Positions 10,190 to 23,782 of a stretch of 60,216 nt of DNA are shown in pieces. Origin of the DNA: Anaeromyxobacter terrae. GTDB taxonomy: Bacteria; Myxococcota; Myxococcia; Myxococcales; Anaeromyxobacteraceae. The position numbers and the translations under genes were made by a program. Location: contig NZ_JALCYY010000023.1 in the NCBI RefSeq assembly GCF_022690685.1, positions 1 to 60,216 on the forward strand, written 5' to 3'. How positions within the stretch are numbered: position 1 is the first letter of the stretch; the number at the start of each line of letters is the position of its first letter. The notes beneath the pieces were generated by a model, which was given only the letters and a program-made list of their open reading frames with translations, had not been told where the DNA came from and did not search any database.

Positions 10190-10792
10190 TCAGTACCGGA
10201 CCTGCAGCTGCGGCAGCAGGATCGCGTCCTGCGCGTCGACCTTCAGGATCGACCGGGAGAGGTCGAGGTGCACGACCGCGTGGCCGCGCAGCGCGAGCCA
10301 CTCCGCCGGCGCGTCGAACTCGATCGGGAGGCCGCAGACGTCGAGCGCCCCCGCCTCGGCGCCCTCCTCCCACGCCCCCACGTCGTCGAGGACGATGCGG
10401 ACGTGCGCCACGGTGCCCGGCGGCGGCAGCGCGAACGTGCCGAGGTCCCAGGCCTGATCGGCGCGGGTCAGGTCCATCGTGGTGACGCGGCTCAGGTCGA
10501 TGGCGAGCGGCGCGCCGTCCACCTCGATGGAGACCTCGGCGAGGTCGAGGACGACCGCGTCGAAGCCGGGGTTGGCGACGCCGAGGAGTCGCAGGCTCGC
10601 GAGCTGCGGCTCGGTGGACGCCGTCGGATCGGTGGTGCTGTTCGAGACGTCGGGCGGGGGCGTCGTCGGGCTCTCGATCGCCGGCTGCCCGGGCGCTCCG
10701 GGAGGGGCGGCATTGCTCTTCGGGCCGGTGCCGCCGCAGGCGATCGCGGCGAGGGAGAGGAGGAGGAGGCCACTCTCGAGGGTTCGGGTCAT
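10190..10792 (-). CDS. DUF4382-type lipoprotein
   Basis: A 200-residue exported lipoprotein. I start it at the ATG at 10792 because MTRTLESGLLLLSLAAIACGG is a clear lipoprotein signal (lipobox AIAC); the reading frame is open further upstream but that part overlaps the preceding gene. A Pro/Thr/Ser-rich linker follows. The folded domain then has the pattern VVLDLAEVSIEVDG, MDLTRADQ, FALPPPGTVAHVRIVLDD and HLDLSRSIL, which fits the DUF4382 carbohydrate-binding-like fold. It probably sits in the outer membrane or periplasm. It follows the secreted-protein gene by 14 bp and should be in the same operon. Confidence 0.75.
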   Translation of the reverse strand: MTRTLESGLLLLSLAAIACGGTGPKSNAAPPGAPGQPAIESPTTPPPDVSNSTTDPTASTEPQLASLRLLGVANPGFDAVVLDLAEVSIEVDGAPLAIDLSRVTTMDLTRADQAWDLGTFALPPPGTVAHVRIVLDDVGAWEEGAEAGALDVCGLPIEFDAPAEWLALRGHAVVHLDLSRSILKVDAQDAILLPQLQVRY

Positions 10793-10806
10793 GGTCGGTT
10801 CCTCCT

Positions 10807-11727
10807 TCACGGGCTGCAGCTCTCGCCGGTCGGCGAGGTGGGATCGACGGCGATCTGTCGGGCATCGACGGGTTGCGCCGGGCCCACCACGAACCCGTCG
10901 GGGAACGGCAGCGCGTCGCCCTGCTCGTTGAAGGCCGTCAGGTCGTCGACGAGCCCCTTGATGTCGCCGCACGCCGTTCCGCCGAGGGCCGAGACGGCCT
11001 CGGCCACGAGCGGCGTCGTCGTCCCGAACGCGCGCGTGTTGCAGATCGCGGTCGCGGTCTGGTGGGCGAGCAGGACGCGGAAGCGCCCGAGCGCGTCGCG
11101 CGGATCGCCTGACGGGTAGCGCGCCGGGCTCGACCAGAGCAGGCCGAGCAGATCCTCGAGGGAGTCGAGGGTCACGAACCCGAGGTCGATGGGGCCGCCG
11201 GCGATGCAGGCCGTCGCCGCGTCGACGTGCGTCTTCCAGAACCCGAGCGTCCGGGTGGCGCCGCTCGGCGGGGGCGGGGGCGGGATCGCGGGGGGCTTGC
11301 ACACCACCCGCGCGGTGCACTGCGCCTCGCCCTGGTCCCACCCGGCCGCGAAGCGGTTGTCGAGCCGCGCGCAGCCGCCCGCGGTCGAGCACGACATGCC
11401 GGCCTCTCCGGCGAGCGCGACGCACTCCTCGTACGAGGCGATCGTGAGCCCGTACTCGAAGGTGCGCGATCCGCCGACCGGGAGCGCGAGGTCGAGCTCC
11501 AGGCGCGGCGGGTCCATGAACCGATCGCTCACCCACTCGACGATGGAGACGTCGGTGGGGTGCACGTTCCGGACGGTCGCCTGGAACGTGAGGGTTGCGG
11601 GATAGGAGTCGACCTCGGCGACGGCCGCTCCGTTGACGGTCTTCTCGCACACGAGCTCGTGTGCGCGGGCCAGCGGGGCCGCGAGCATGATCGCGGCGAC
11701 GCCGGCCCACCTGCAGGCTTGTCTCAC
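10807..11727 (-). CDS. Secreted protein with TLGFWKTH motif, function unknown
   Basis: A 306-residue protein with a signal peptide (WAGVAAIMLAAPLARA, cleavage near residue 22). Residues ~23-150 form a beta-rich domain with several cysteines (CEKTVNG, YEECVALAGEAGMSCS, CARL, CTARVVC), suggesting disulfides. A proline hinge (PPAIPPPPPPSG) leads to a second domain starting TLGFWKTH, a motif I know from many extracellular surface proteins of bacteria, and containing further cysteines (TACIAGG, AICNTR, TACGDI). I do not recognise an enzymatic motif. It is the first gene of a two-gene unit with the DUF4382 lipoprotein, so an envelope or cell-surface role is likely. Confidence 0.7.
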   Translation of the reverse strand: MRQACRWAGVAAIMLAAPLARAHELVCEKTVNGAAVAEVDSYPATLTFQATVRNVHPTDVSIVEWVSDRFMDPPRLELDLALPVGGSRTFEYGLTIASYEECVALAGEAGMSCSTAGGCARLDNRFAAGWDQGEAQCTARVVCKPPAIPPPPPPSGATRTLGFWKTHVDAATACIAGGPIDLGFVTLDSLEDLLGLLWSSPARYPSGDPRDALGRFRVLLAHQTATAICNTRAFGTTTPLVAEAVSALGGTACGDIKGLVDDLTAFNEQGDALPFPDGFVVGPAQPVDARQIAVDPTSPTGESCSP

Positions 11728-11969
11728 GTGGGATTCTCCCTCGCTCCCGGAGAGCGGGAGCTGGCGGGGGCCCGTTCATGCGTCGTGCCGGTGGGCGCAG
11801 GTAGGCTCGAACGCACATTCACGCACCGGACGGCCGGACGAGAGGAAGTCCGGTGCCCACCGCGTGGCAACGGACGGGAACCGCTGGGCACGCTCGTTCC
11901 CTCGAGCCGCGAGCGGTCGCAGAACGGAGTGCGCGAGCGCGAGCGGCCGAGCGCCCGCTGGCCGCCCGA

Positions 11970-17279
<5,310 letters not shown>

Positions 17280-17282
17280 CGA

Positions 17283-17288
17283 GTTCTA
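17283..17288 (-). promoter_or_regulatory. TAGAAC -10-like element for the carboxylase gene
   Basis: On the minus strand TAGAAC (17288 down to 17283) lies 3 nt before the GTG at 17279. At this distance transcription would begin inside or after that codon, which favours a downstream GTG (17213 or 17207) as the true start. It is one of four noncoding copies of this hexamer, all upstream of genes. Confidence 0.35.
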
Positions 17289-17338
17289 GCCGGGAACGGC
17301 GGCGGGGTACACGCGAACGCGGGGGTGCGGCGCCGACG

Positions 17339-17962
17339 CTACCTTCCCGTGCGAGCCTGCGCCTTCGCCCGCGGCGGCACGGTCCAGAAGTAAACGGTCT
17401 TCCCGTCGACCTGGCGGACCTGGGCCGGCTTCCACTCGCCCATGTCGAACGCGTGCGACACGATCCGCGTGCCGGGCCGGAGAGCGAGGAGCTTCGGCTT
17501 GAGCTTCAGGTTGAGGTCGGGGAGGAGGTAGAGCGTCACCACCGTCGCGTCGGACAGGTCCATCTCGAAGAGATCGCCCTCGCGGATCTGCACCCGGTCG
17601 CCGACGCCCGCCGCCCGCACGTTCGCCCGCGCCTCGGCGACGCGCTCCGGATCGATGTCCACGCCGACGGCCTTCCGCGCGCCCCGCTTCGCGGCGGCCA
17701 CGACGATGCGGCCGTCGCCGCAGCCGAGGTCGTACACCACGTCGCCCTTGCCCACGTGGGCGAGGTCGAGCATCGCCGCGACCACTCGCTCCGGGGTCGG
17801 GACGTAGATGACGTCGGGCTCCCGCGCGGGCTTGTGCGCGGCGGCTGCCCCGGCGGCCGGAGGAGCGGGGGAGGCCTGCTGCGCGAGCGCGGCTGGCGCG
17901 GCGAGCGCGGCGAGGAGCGCGGCGAGCCGCGCGGGGAACGGGAGCGTGAGCGGGGACATCAT
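17339..17962 (-). CDS. Exported class I SAM-dependent methyltransferase
   Basis: A 207-residue protein starting at ATG 17962 with GGAGG a few bases upstream. Residues 1-27 form a convincing signal peptide (FPARLAALLAALAAPAALA, cleavage before QQ). After an Ala/Pro linker comes a SAM-binding domain: YDLGCGDGRIVVAAA (77-91), VGVDIDPERV, and EGDLFEMDLSDATVVTLYLLPDLN. The core resembles FAM173/ATPSCKMT-type protein-lysine methyltransferases, which is resemblance only. Substrate unknown. A SAM enzyme with a signal peptide is odd because SAM is cytoplasmic, so the peptide may act as a membrane anchor. Its ATG is 11 bp from the end of the APC permease gene, so the two form an operon. Confidence 0.8.
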   Translation of the reverse strand: MMSPLTLPFPARLAALLAALAAPAALAQQASPAPPAAGAAAAHKPAREPDVIYVPTPERVVAAMLDLAHVGKGDVVYDLGCGDGRIVVAAAKRGARKAVGVDIDPERVAEARANVRAAGVGDRVQIREGDLFEMDLSDATVVTLYLLPDLNLKLKPKLLALRPGTRIVSHAFDMGEWKPAQVRQVDGKTVYFWTVPPRAKAQARTGR

Positions 17963-17972
17963 CTCGCCTCCT

Positions 17973-19331
17973 TCACGCTGCGGCAGGTGGGCGCGCCGGC
18001 GCCCTGCGCAGCGAGAGCCACATGGGCGCGAGCCCCGTCGCGAGCACGGCCACGCCGGCGATGGCGCCGGGGCCCGCGTAGACGAGGCTCGACCACAAGA
18101 GGAACGCGCACGCCGCGCAGAAGACGAGCGGCGTCGCGGGGTAGAGCGGGACCTTGAACGGGCGCGGCGCCCCGGGATCGCGGCGGCGCAGCACGAAGAG
18201 CGAGAGGCCGGTGAGCAGGAAGAAGAGCCAGAACACCGGCGCCGTGTAGGCGACCATCGACTCGAACCCACGGCGGGACAGCACCCCCAGCCCGACGAGC
18301 GCGAGGGCGATGGCGCCCTGCAGGAGGACGGCGTTCACCGGGGACGCGGCGCGCGCGCTCCACCTCCCGAGCGTCGCGAAGCGGGGGTAGTCGCGCCCGA
18401 ACGCCCAGACCATCCGCGAGCCCATGAGCAGCGTCGCGTTCGCGGAGGTCACCACCGCGGCGATGACGATCGCGCCGATCGCGGTCGCTCCGGCGGGCCC
18501 GAAGGCACGTCCGAGGAGGTCCGCGGCGACCGCGCTCGAGGCGCGCACGCCGTCGAGGCCGAGGCCGCGCAGGTAGGCGACGTTCGCGAGGACGTAGAGG
18601 AGCGTCACGAGCAGGAGGGAGGCGACGAGCGCGGTCGCGATGGCGCGCCGCCCGCCGCGCAGCTCGGCCGAGACGTAGGCCGCCTCGTTCCAGCCGCCGT
18701 AGGCGAGGAGGACGAAGACCATCGCGAGGCCGAACGCGGGCCGCGCCGGGACGGGGGCCGCCGGCGGAGGCACCGCCGGCAGCGCGAGCCCGGTGAGGAT
18801 CACCGCGACGAGCCCGAGCACGAGCGCGACCGTGAGGACGTTCTGCACGCCGCGGGCGACGCGGAGCCCTGCGACGTTCACGAGCGTGAGGGCCACCACC
18901 ATCGCCGCGGCGAGCGGCCCGCTCGCGCCGGGCGCGCCGAGCAGATCGCCGGCGTAGTCGCCGAACACGAAGCCGAGGAGCGCGACCGAGCCGGTGGGGA
19001 TCACCGTGAGCCGCGCCCACGCGAACAGGAACGCCGTCGGCCGCCCCAGTGCGCGGGAGAGGAAGTGGTAGTCGCCGCCCGGGTCCGGATAGGCGGCGGC
19101 GAGCTCCGCGTAGCACATCGCCCCGGCCAGCGAGACCGCGCCGCCCGCGAGCCATGCCGCGAGGATCGCCGGGACGTCCGGCGCGCTCGCCGCGACCGAC
19201 GACGGCGCGCGGAAGATCCCGGCGCCGATGACGATCCCGAGGACGAGCGCGACGGCGTCGTGGAGGGCGAGCGCCGGGCGCGGCGCACCGCCCCGGTCCT
19301 CGCGCCCAGCGGACGAGTCCCCCGCTCCCAT
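17973..19331 (-). CDS. APC-family amino acid permease
   Basis: A 452-residue membrane transporter with about 12 hydrophobic spans. The N-terminus carries the APC signature after a short polar tail: LVLGIVIGAGIFRAPSSVA (TM1 with the G-x-G-I-F unwound helix) and TM2 with AGAMCYAELAAAYPDPGGDYHFL, the conserved E-L-x3-P-x-x-G-G-x-Y block. TM6-like FVLLAYGGWNEAAYVSAEL and FGRDYPRFATLGR also fit. Expected to import an amino acid or polyamine by cation symport; substrate is not readable. It is co-directional with and just upstream of the exported methyltransferase. Confidence 0.9.
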   Translation of the reverse strand: MGAGDSSAGREDRGGAPRPALALHDAVALVLGIVIGAGIFRAPSSVAASAPDVPAILAAWLAGGAVSLAGAMCYAELAAAYPDPGGDYHFLSRALGRPTAFLFAWARLTVIPTGSVALLGFVFGDYAGDLLGAPGASGPLAAAMVVALTLVNVAGLRVARGVQNVLTVALVLGLVAVILTGLALPAVPPPAAPVPARPAFGLAMVFVLLAYGGWNEAAYVSAELRGGRRAIATALVASLLLVTLLYVLANVAYLRGLGLDGVRASSAVAADLLGRAFGPAGATAIGAIVIAAVVTSANATLLMGSRMVWAFGRDYPRFATLGRWSARAASPVNAVLLQGAIALALVGLGVLSRRGFESMVAYTAPVFWLFFLLTGLSLFVLRRRDPGAPRPFKVPLYPATPLVFCAACAFLLWSSLVYAGPGAIAGVAVLATGLAPMWLSLRRAPARPPAAA

Positions 19332-19430
19332 GCCCGGCCACGTTCGGCCGCGGCGGCGTGCGCGTCAACGCTCCGCATTCGCCGCGCGCGAGCGGGCGTC
19401 GGCCCGCCGGGCGGGCGGGCGCGGCTCGGC

Positions 19431-21416
19431 TCAGTAACGGACCGAGTACAGGAAGGTCGCGCCCGGGAAGCGCAGCCAGCGCTCGGTGACGGCGCGCAGG
19501 ACGGAGGCGGAGGGCCCCTCTCCGCGCACGTACTCGGCCTCGAGCGCTCGCGCGGCGGCGGCGTCGCCGCGCGCCTTCACTCCGAGCGCCACCTGCTCGA
19601 GCTTCGTGACCGCCGCCGGGAAGGCGGCGAAGTCCACCTCGAGGCACCCGTGGTCGCGCCCGTTCGCGGCATTCGCCTCGGGGCGCCACACGAGCCCGCC
19701 CTCCTTCAGGAGGAAGCCGACCTGGATGGCGGCCAGGGCGCTGTAGGGCTTCACCTTGCCCTCCGCGTCGTACATCCCGCGGCTGATGTGGCCGAAGGTC
19801 CAGACCACGTCGCGGACGTGCGCACGCTCGGCGAGGTCGCGGGCGAGGATCCCGCGCGCGGCGAGCCAGTCGGTGAGGAACAGCGCGCTCGTCTGCGCCT
19901 TCAGCTCCTCGAGCGTGCTCGCCATCGGGCCGCCGAAGATCTGGTCGTCGGTGCGGCCGCCGACGGCGTACTCGTGCGCGGGCCCGAGGTTGTGCGCGGC
20001 CTCGTGCAGCACCGTGCCCATCACCGTCGCGTCGGCGTCGTCGGAGTAGCGCGCCAGGGTCGCCGGGCAGAGGATCGACTCCGCCCGGCGCCGCTGCACG
20101 TCCTTGCTCTCGGGGTCGGTGTAGAAGCTCGTCATCGCCACGGTCCGGCCGCGCCCCTCGTTCGCGACCGGCCCCCAGTTCGGGAGCGACTGGCCGACGG
20201 TGGCGCCGCGCGCCGAGCGGGCGTCGCCCGCGTTCACGACGATCTGGATGAAGTCCGGCAGGTGGAAAGACACCGCGCGCGCGACGTACGGAGGCCCGGC
20301 GAGCCCGGCGAGCGCCTTCTCCATGTCGCTCTTCACCGGATCGAGCCGGCGCTGCCACTCCAGCGAGGCGCGATCGATGCGGGCGAAGCTCAGCTGGAAC
20401 CCGGCCTTGAGGCTGCACGGCTCGAAGTACACCTCGTCCGGCGCGACGCGCAGGTAGAAGCGCGAGTTCTCGGCGCTCATGCGCGACCAGGCCTCGTCGG
20501 CGGAGGTCCAGTCGTCGGTGCGGAACGCGCGCGCCGCGGCGGCGAGGTACCCCCTCAGCGCCGCCTCGCCGGGGCTCTGGATCGCGGCGCCCGCCGCCTC
20601 GAGCTCGCGGGCGATGGCCTCCATGTCGTCCCGGAAGGCGACGTGGTACGGCACCGGGACGAGGGCGCCGGACGCGTCGCGCCCGACGACGGAGAAGGGC
20701 CTCGTGAGCTCCTCGCCGCGCGGCGCCTTCTCGAGCGCGTCGCAGAACCCGGTGCCGTTCGCCTGCAGCTCCGCCGGGTAGAGGCCCGACAGGCGGGGCG
20801 GCGTGGGGGAGATGGCGGTGCAGGCCGGGTCCTTCTCCGTGGTCGGCCCGCTGCACCAGGGACCCTGGTTGAGGAAGAAGACGAGGCGCGAGAGGCCGTC
20901 GTCCGCCGGGATCCGCGCCGCGAGGTCGAGCGTCCCGAGCTGCCGCGCGTGGAGCCGCTCAACGAGCCGCGCCGCCTCGAGCACATGCCGGACGAGGTCG
21001 CGCTCCTCCGCGGCGGCGGACGCGAAGTCGCTCTCGAGGACGGTGAAGTAGCTCTGCGCGAGCTCCTTCTCGAGCGCGGCGTGGCGCGCGTCCTCCTGGG
21101 CGGCAGGGGACGCCGCGCGAGCGCGCACCCGCGCCCAGGCCTCGAGGAACTCGGGCGTGAAGCGGCCGTCCTTCACCCAGTGCTCGCGGGGGCGCGCATC
21201 GAGGCCCCACACGAGCGCGAGCTCGTCGGGGTCGAGCGCGCCGTTCCGGTTCGAGTCCTGGCTCCAGAAGAACGGATAGGCGAGCTCGAGCGACGCGCGG
21301 TTGAGCTTCTCGCGGGGAGGACCTTCGGGAGCGGGGCCGACGGTGGGCTTCCCGCCACCGCGGGAGGCGCAGCCTGTGACGAGGAGGGCGAGGAGGGCGA
21401 GGCGCAGGTGCTTCAT
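19431..21416 (-). CDS. M49-like (dipeptidyl-peptidase III type) metallopeptidase lipoprotein
   Basis: A 661-residue lipoprotein; the ATG at 21416 gives MKHLRLALLALLVTGCAS with lipobox VTGC. A calcium-binding EF-hand loop, DSNRNGALDPDEL, lies near residues 54-66. The catalytic region has HEAAHNLGPAHEY (~471-483) as a zinc site, followed about 30 residues later by TLEELKAQTSAL, with E-E in the position expected for the second M49 motif. Known dipeptidyl-peptidase III enzymes use HExxGH plus EExRAE; this variant has a five-residue HExxH and LEELKAQ. It should be a periplasmic or outer-membrane exopeptidase removing dipeptides. TAGAAC lies 32 nt upstream. It is the only window gene combining an EF-hand with a protease motif. 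Confidence 0.75.
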   Translation of the reverse strand: MKHLRLALLALLVTGCASRGGGKPTVGPAPEGPPREKLNRASLELAYPFFWSQDSNRNGALDPDELALVWGLDARPREHWVKDGRFTPEFLEAWARVRARAASPAAQEDARHAALEKELAQSYFTVLESDFASAAAEERDLVRHVLEAARLVERLHARQLGTLDLAARIPADDGLSRLVFFLNQGPWCSGPTTEKDPACTAISPTPPRLSGLYPAELQANGTGFCDALEKAPRGEELTRPFSVVGRDASGALVPVPYHVAFRDDMEAIARELEAAGAAIQSPGEAALRGYLAAAARAFRTDDWTSADEAWSRMSAENSRFYLRVAPDEVYFEPCSLKAGFQLSFARIDRASLEWQRRLDPVKSDMEKALAGLAGPPYVARAVSFHLPDFIQIVVNAGDARSARGATVGQSLPNWGPVANEGRGRTVAMTSFYTDPESKDVQRRRAESILCPATLARYSDDADATVMGTVLHEAAHNLGPAHEYAVGGRTDDQIFGGPMASTLEELKAQTSALFLTDWLAARGILARDLAERAHVRDVVWTFGHISRGMYDAEGKVKPYSALAAIQVGFLLKEGGLVWRPEANAANGRDHGCLEVDFAAFPAAVTKLEQVALGVKARGDAAAARALEAEYVRGEGPSASVLRAVTERWLRFPGATFLYSVRY

Positions 21417-21448
21417 CGGAGGCTCCGTCGACTCGAGGTGACCAGGCG

Positions 21449-21454
21449 TTCTAG
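21449..21454 (-). promoter_or_regulatory. TAGAAC -10-like element upstream of the M49 gene
   Basis: The minus strand reads TAGAAC from 21454 to 21449, 32 nt before the ATG at 21416. A start about 7 nt downstream would leave a leader of roughly 25 nt with a GGAG Shine-Dalgarno 8 nt before the ATG. It is one of four correctly oriented noncoding TAGAAC copies. Confidence 0.35.
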
Positions 21455-21510
21455 CGGCGCGCCGCGCGGCGGGCAAGCGGGCCGCGGGGGCGGGTGGGCG
21501 CGGTCGTGCG

Positions 21511-21516
21511 TAGGCT
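21511..21516 (+). promoter_or_regulatory. Candidate -10 (TAGGCT) of the DUF2059 gene
   Basis: TAGGCT at 21511-21516 precedes the gene at 21558; a leader of about 35 nt would contain GGAGGGAGGAG. The same hexamer occurs at 34236 before the MASE1 kinase, and on the minus strand at 44692-44697, 9 nt before a gene start. Copies without genes nearby also exist, so support is weak. Confidence 0.25.
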
Positions 21517-21557
21517 AGATGCGCCGCGGCGAGGACGCCGCGAGGAGGGAGGAGCCG

Positions 21558-22220
21558 ATGCGCCGCTTCGCCGCCGCCCTGGCCGTAGCCGCCGCGACGC
21601 TCGCCCCCGCCGCCGACGGTCAGGGCAAGGACGCCCGTGTCCGGGAGGACGCGAAGGCGACGAAGGGCGCGAGCGCGCCCGCGGAGGAGCTCGCGAGGAC
21701 GCTCGTCTCCGAGCGGGCGTGGAACCAGATGATCGACGCGTTCACCCAGAGCCTCACGCGCCAGATCGAGGCCGGGCTCGCCCAGCAGGGCGGCACGCCG
21801 CCGCAGGGGCTCGCGGCGAAGGTTCGCACCGAGCTCGCCGATGCGCTCCGCTGGGCGCAGGGCGTGGAGCTCCAGGCGAAGGCGCTCTCGCAGCGCTTCA
21901 CCCCGGAGGAGCTCCGCAGCATCGTCGGCTTCTACCGGAGCGGGCCTGGCCAGAAGCTCTTGCGCGAGCTGCCGGAGCTCGCGCGCACCGTCGACCAGCA
22001 GATCCAGGCGCTGCTGCAGGAGCGCGTCCCCCGCATCGTCGAGAAGGTGGCGCCGTCGCTCGCGGCGGCGCAGCAGCACCCGGGGGGCACGCAGGCCACG
22101 CCTGCGCCCGGCGCGGCTCCGGGCGCGGGTGGGGCACCGGCACCTGGGGCTGGCGCGCCGCCCTCGGGCGGGAACGCCAAGGGGAGCGTGCCCCCGGGGA
22201 CGCCTCCGGCGCGGCCGTGA
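21558..22220 (+). CDS. Secreted DUF2059-type protein
   Basis: A 220-residue exported protein. I choose ATG 21558, which has GGAGGGAGGAG just upstream and begins a signal peptide (MRRFAAALAVAAATLAPAADG); the in-frame ATG at 21519 lacks both. The folded part is helical and matches the DUF2059 pattern: WNQMIDAFTQSL, QRFTPEELRSIVGFYRSGPGQKLL and LPELARTVDQQIQ. The last ~45 residues are Gly/Pro/Ala-rich and probably disordered. A paralogue of the same layout is at 31372-32082. Function is unknown; DUF2059 proteins are periplasmic. Confidence 0.8.
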   Translation: MRRFAAALAVAAATLAPAADGQGKDARVREDAKATKGASAPAEELARTLVSERAWNQMIDAFTQSLTRQIEAGLAQQGGTPPQGLAAKVRTELADALRWAQGVELQAKALSQRFTPEELRSIVGFYRSGPGQKLLRELPELARTVDQQIQALLQERVPRIVEKVAPSLAAAQQHPGGTQATPAPGAAPGAGGAPAPGAGAPPSGGNAKGSVPPGTPPARP

Positions 22221-22224
22221 GCGC

Positions 22225-22250
22225 GGCGCCGGCCACCGGGCCGGAGCGCC
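22225..22250. terminator. Hairpin between convergent genes
   Basis: GGCGCCGGCC (22225-22234) can pair with GGCCGGAGCGCC (22239-22250) across an ACCG loop, with a 2-nt bulge on the right arm. It lies between the converging 3' ends of the DUF2059 gene and serA, which supports a two-way terminator. No U-tract. Confidence 0.45.
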
Positions 22251-22251
22251 C

Positions 22252-23451
22252 TCAGAGCTCGAACGATCCCACGAACAGCACGTCCGGGATGCGCGAGCGG
22301 AGCTGCTCGAGGAGCGCCGCGGGCGGGCGCTCGTCGAGGTCGATGCTGCAGGACGCGGCCTGGTGCTCCTCGAAGATGGTGTTCTGCACCTCCTCGACGT
22401 TGATGCCTGCCTCGCGGATCGCGCCGAGCACGTTGGCGAGGACGCCGACCTTGTCGAGGTGACGCACGACGAGCCGCGCGCGGGCGGGCGTCTTCCGCGC
22501 GACGTTCACGCAGTTCGGCACCTCGCCGCTCTTCACGAACGCCTCGACGATCCGCACCGCCTCGCGCGCGATCGCGTCCTGCGCCTGCGCGGTGGACGCG
22601 CCGATGTGGTGCGTTCCGTAGACGTTCGGGAGCTTCGCGAGCTCGCTGTCGAAGTCGGCCTTGCCCTTCTCCGGCTCGCCCGCGAACACGTCGGTGCCGA
22701 CCCGGATCCGCCCCGCGCGCGCGAGCTCGAGGAGCGACGCCTGGTCCACGATCTCCGCGCGCGCCGTGTTCACGAGCGCCGCGCCGGGCTTCATCGCCTC
22801 CAGCACCTCGCGCGACACGACCCCCCGCGTCTCCTTCGAGAGCGCGAGGTGCAGGGACAGGTAGTCCGCCTCGCGCGCGAGCGCGGCGAGGTCGGGTGCG
22901 CGCTCCACGCCGAGCTCCTTCGCCTTGCGATCGTCGAGCGAGCGCGACCACGCGACCACCCGCATCCCGAGCGCCTGCGCGCGCGTCACGACCTCGCGGC
23001 CGATGGAGCCGAGGCCGGCCACCCCGAGCGTGCGCCCGAAGAGCCCCTGCGCCTCCGAGAAGGTCTTCTTGTCCCACTTGCCGGCGCGCAGGAGCGCCAC
23101 GTTGTCCGGGATGCGGCGATCGAGCGCGACGACGAGCCCGATGGCGAGCTCCGCGACGGCGATCGAGTTCTGGCCCGGACAGTTCGCGACGTACACGCCG
23201 CGCCTGGAGGCGGCGGCCACGTCGATCGTGTTCACGCCGGCGCCGGCGCGCACCACGAGCGAGAGGCCGGAGGCGGAGTCGAACACGTCGCCCTGCACCT
23301 GCTTCGAGCGGACGACGAGGACGGAGGCGTCGCGCGCGGCGGCGGCGAGGTCCTTCACGGCGACGTCCGGGCGGTGATCGACCTCGAGCCCGAGCGCCTG
23401 GAAGTCGGAGAGGCGTTCGGTCGGGAAGGCGTCTGCGACGAGGATCTTCAC
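22252..23451 (-). CDS. serA: D-3-phosphoglycerate dehydrogenase
   Basis: A 399-residue NAD-dependent 2-hydroxyacid dehydrogenase; the GTG at 23451 has GGAGG upstream and begins MKILVADAF. The Rossmann loop GLGSIG is at 146-151. The catalytic triad is visible: Arg231 in NTAR, Glu259 in AGEP, and His281/His282 in THHIGAST. Residues ~325-399 form a single ACT domain (VVRHLDKVGVLANVLGAIREAG), as in short-form SerA. It makes 3-phosphohydroxypyruvate, the first step of serine synthesis. SerA itself may be feedback-regulated by serine through the ACT domain. It is divergent from the PilZ/acyltransferase gene. Confidence 0.93.
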   Translation of the reverse strand: MKILVADAFPTERLSDFQALGLEVDHRPDVAVKDLAAAARDASVLVVRSKQVQGDVFDSASGLSLVVRAGAGVNTIDVAAASRRGVYVANCPGQNSIAVAELAIGLVVALDRRIPDNVALLRAGKWDKKTFSEAQGLFGRTLGVAGLGSIGREVVTRAQALGMRVVAWSRSLDDRKAKELGVERAPDLAALAREADYLSLHLALSKETRGVVSREVLEAMKPGAALVNTARAEIVDQASLLELARAGRIRVGTDVFAGEPEKGKADFDSELAKLPNVYGTHHIGASTAQAQDAIAREAVRIVEAFVKSGEVPNCVNVARKTPARARLVVRHLDKVGVLANVLGAIREAGINVEEVQNTIFEEHQAASCSIDLDERPPAALLEQLRSRIPDVLFVGSFEL

Positions 23452-23782
23452 GGTGGCCTCCGGTGTGGGGGCGTGGATGGGGCGGCAAAGAGCCGCGCGG
23501 AGGAGAACATGCGCGGCCGTCGGCGTCGTGGGACGAGTTGGGCCTAGTGGGGGAGGCCTTTCGACGCCCTCAAAAGACGCGACGCCGCTCACGCAACCCG
23601 CGGAAAGGCCGATGATTTCGAGCGAAATCGGCGCCCATCGGGACCGCGAAGACTTGATCTGCGTCACGGTGCGCCTGTACCCGATACGGTACGTGAATGT
23701 GTACCCAGGGGGGATTTGGCTCCTGCCTTGGTATGTCCCGCGGTCGCGGGAGGGCGGGCCCCGCAGCAGGAGGCGAGCACCG
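23452..23782. other. Intergenic region between divergent serA and the PilZ/FeeM operon
   Basis: About 330 bp without a credible gene, noticeably less GC-rich than the rest. It contains two small dyads: GATTTCG/CGAAATC (23608-23632, extended by a GCC/GGC pair) and GTACC/GGTAC around 23677-23692. A sigma54-like TTGGC-N7-TTGG lies at 23716-23731 but has GG where the invariant -12 GC is needed. The region should hold both promoters; I cannot place them with confidence. AGGAGG ends 10 nt before the plus-strand ATG. Confidence 0.4.

Noticed and set aside
10793-11818. N-terminal extension of the DUF4382 frame across the upstream gene
   Set aside because: It overlaps the TLGFWKTH protein gene entirely and the lipoprotein signal begins only at 10792.
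18253-18270. Short TTCGAACCC-like text suggesting a tRNA T-arm
   Set aside because: It lies inside the APC permease coding region and no cloverleaf can be built around it.
23716-23732. Sigma54-like TTGGC-N7-TTGG before the PilZ/FeeM operon
   Set aside because: The essential GC of the -12 element is GG, and the region has many alternative matches by chance.
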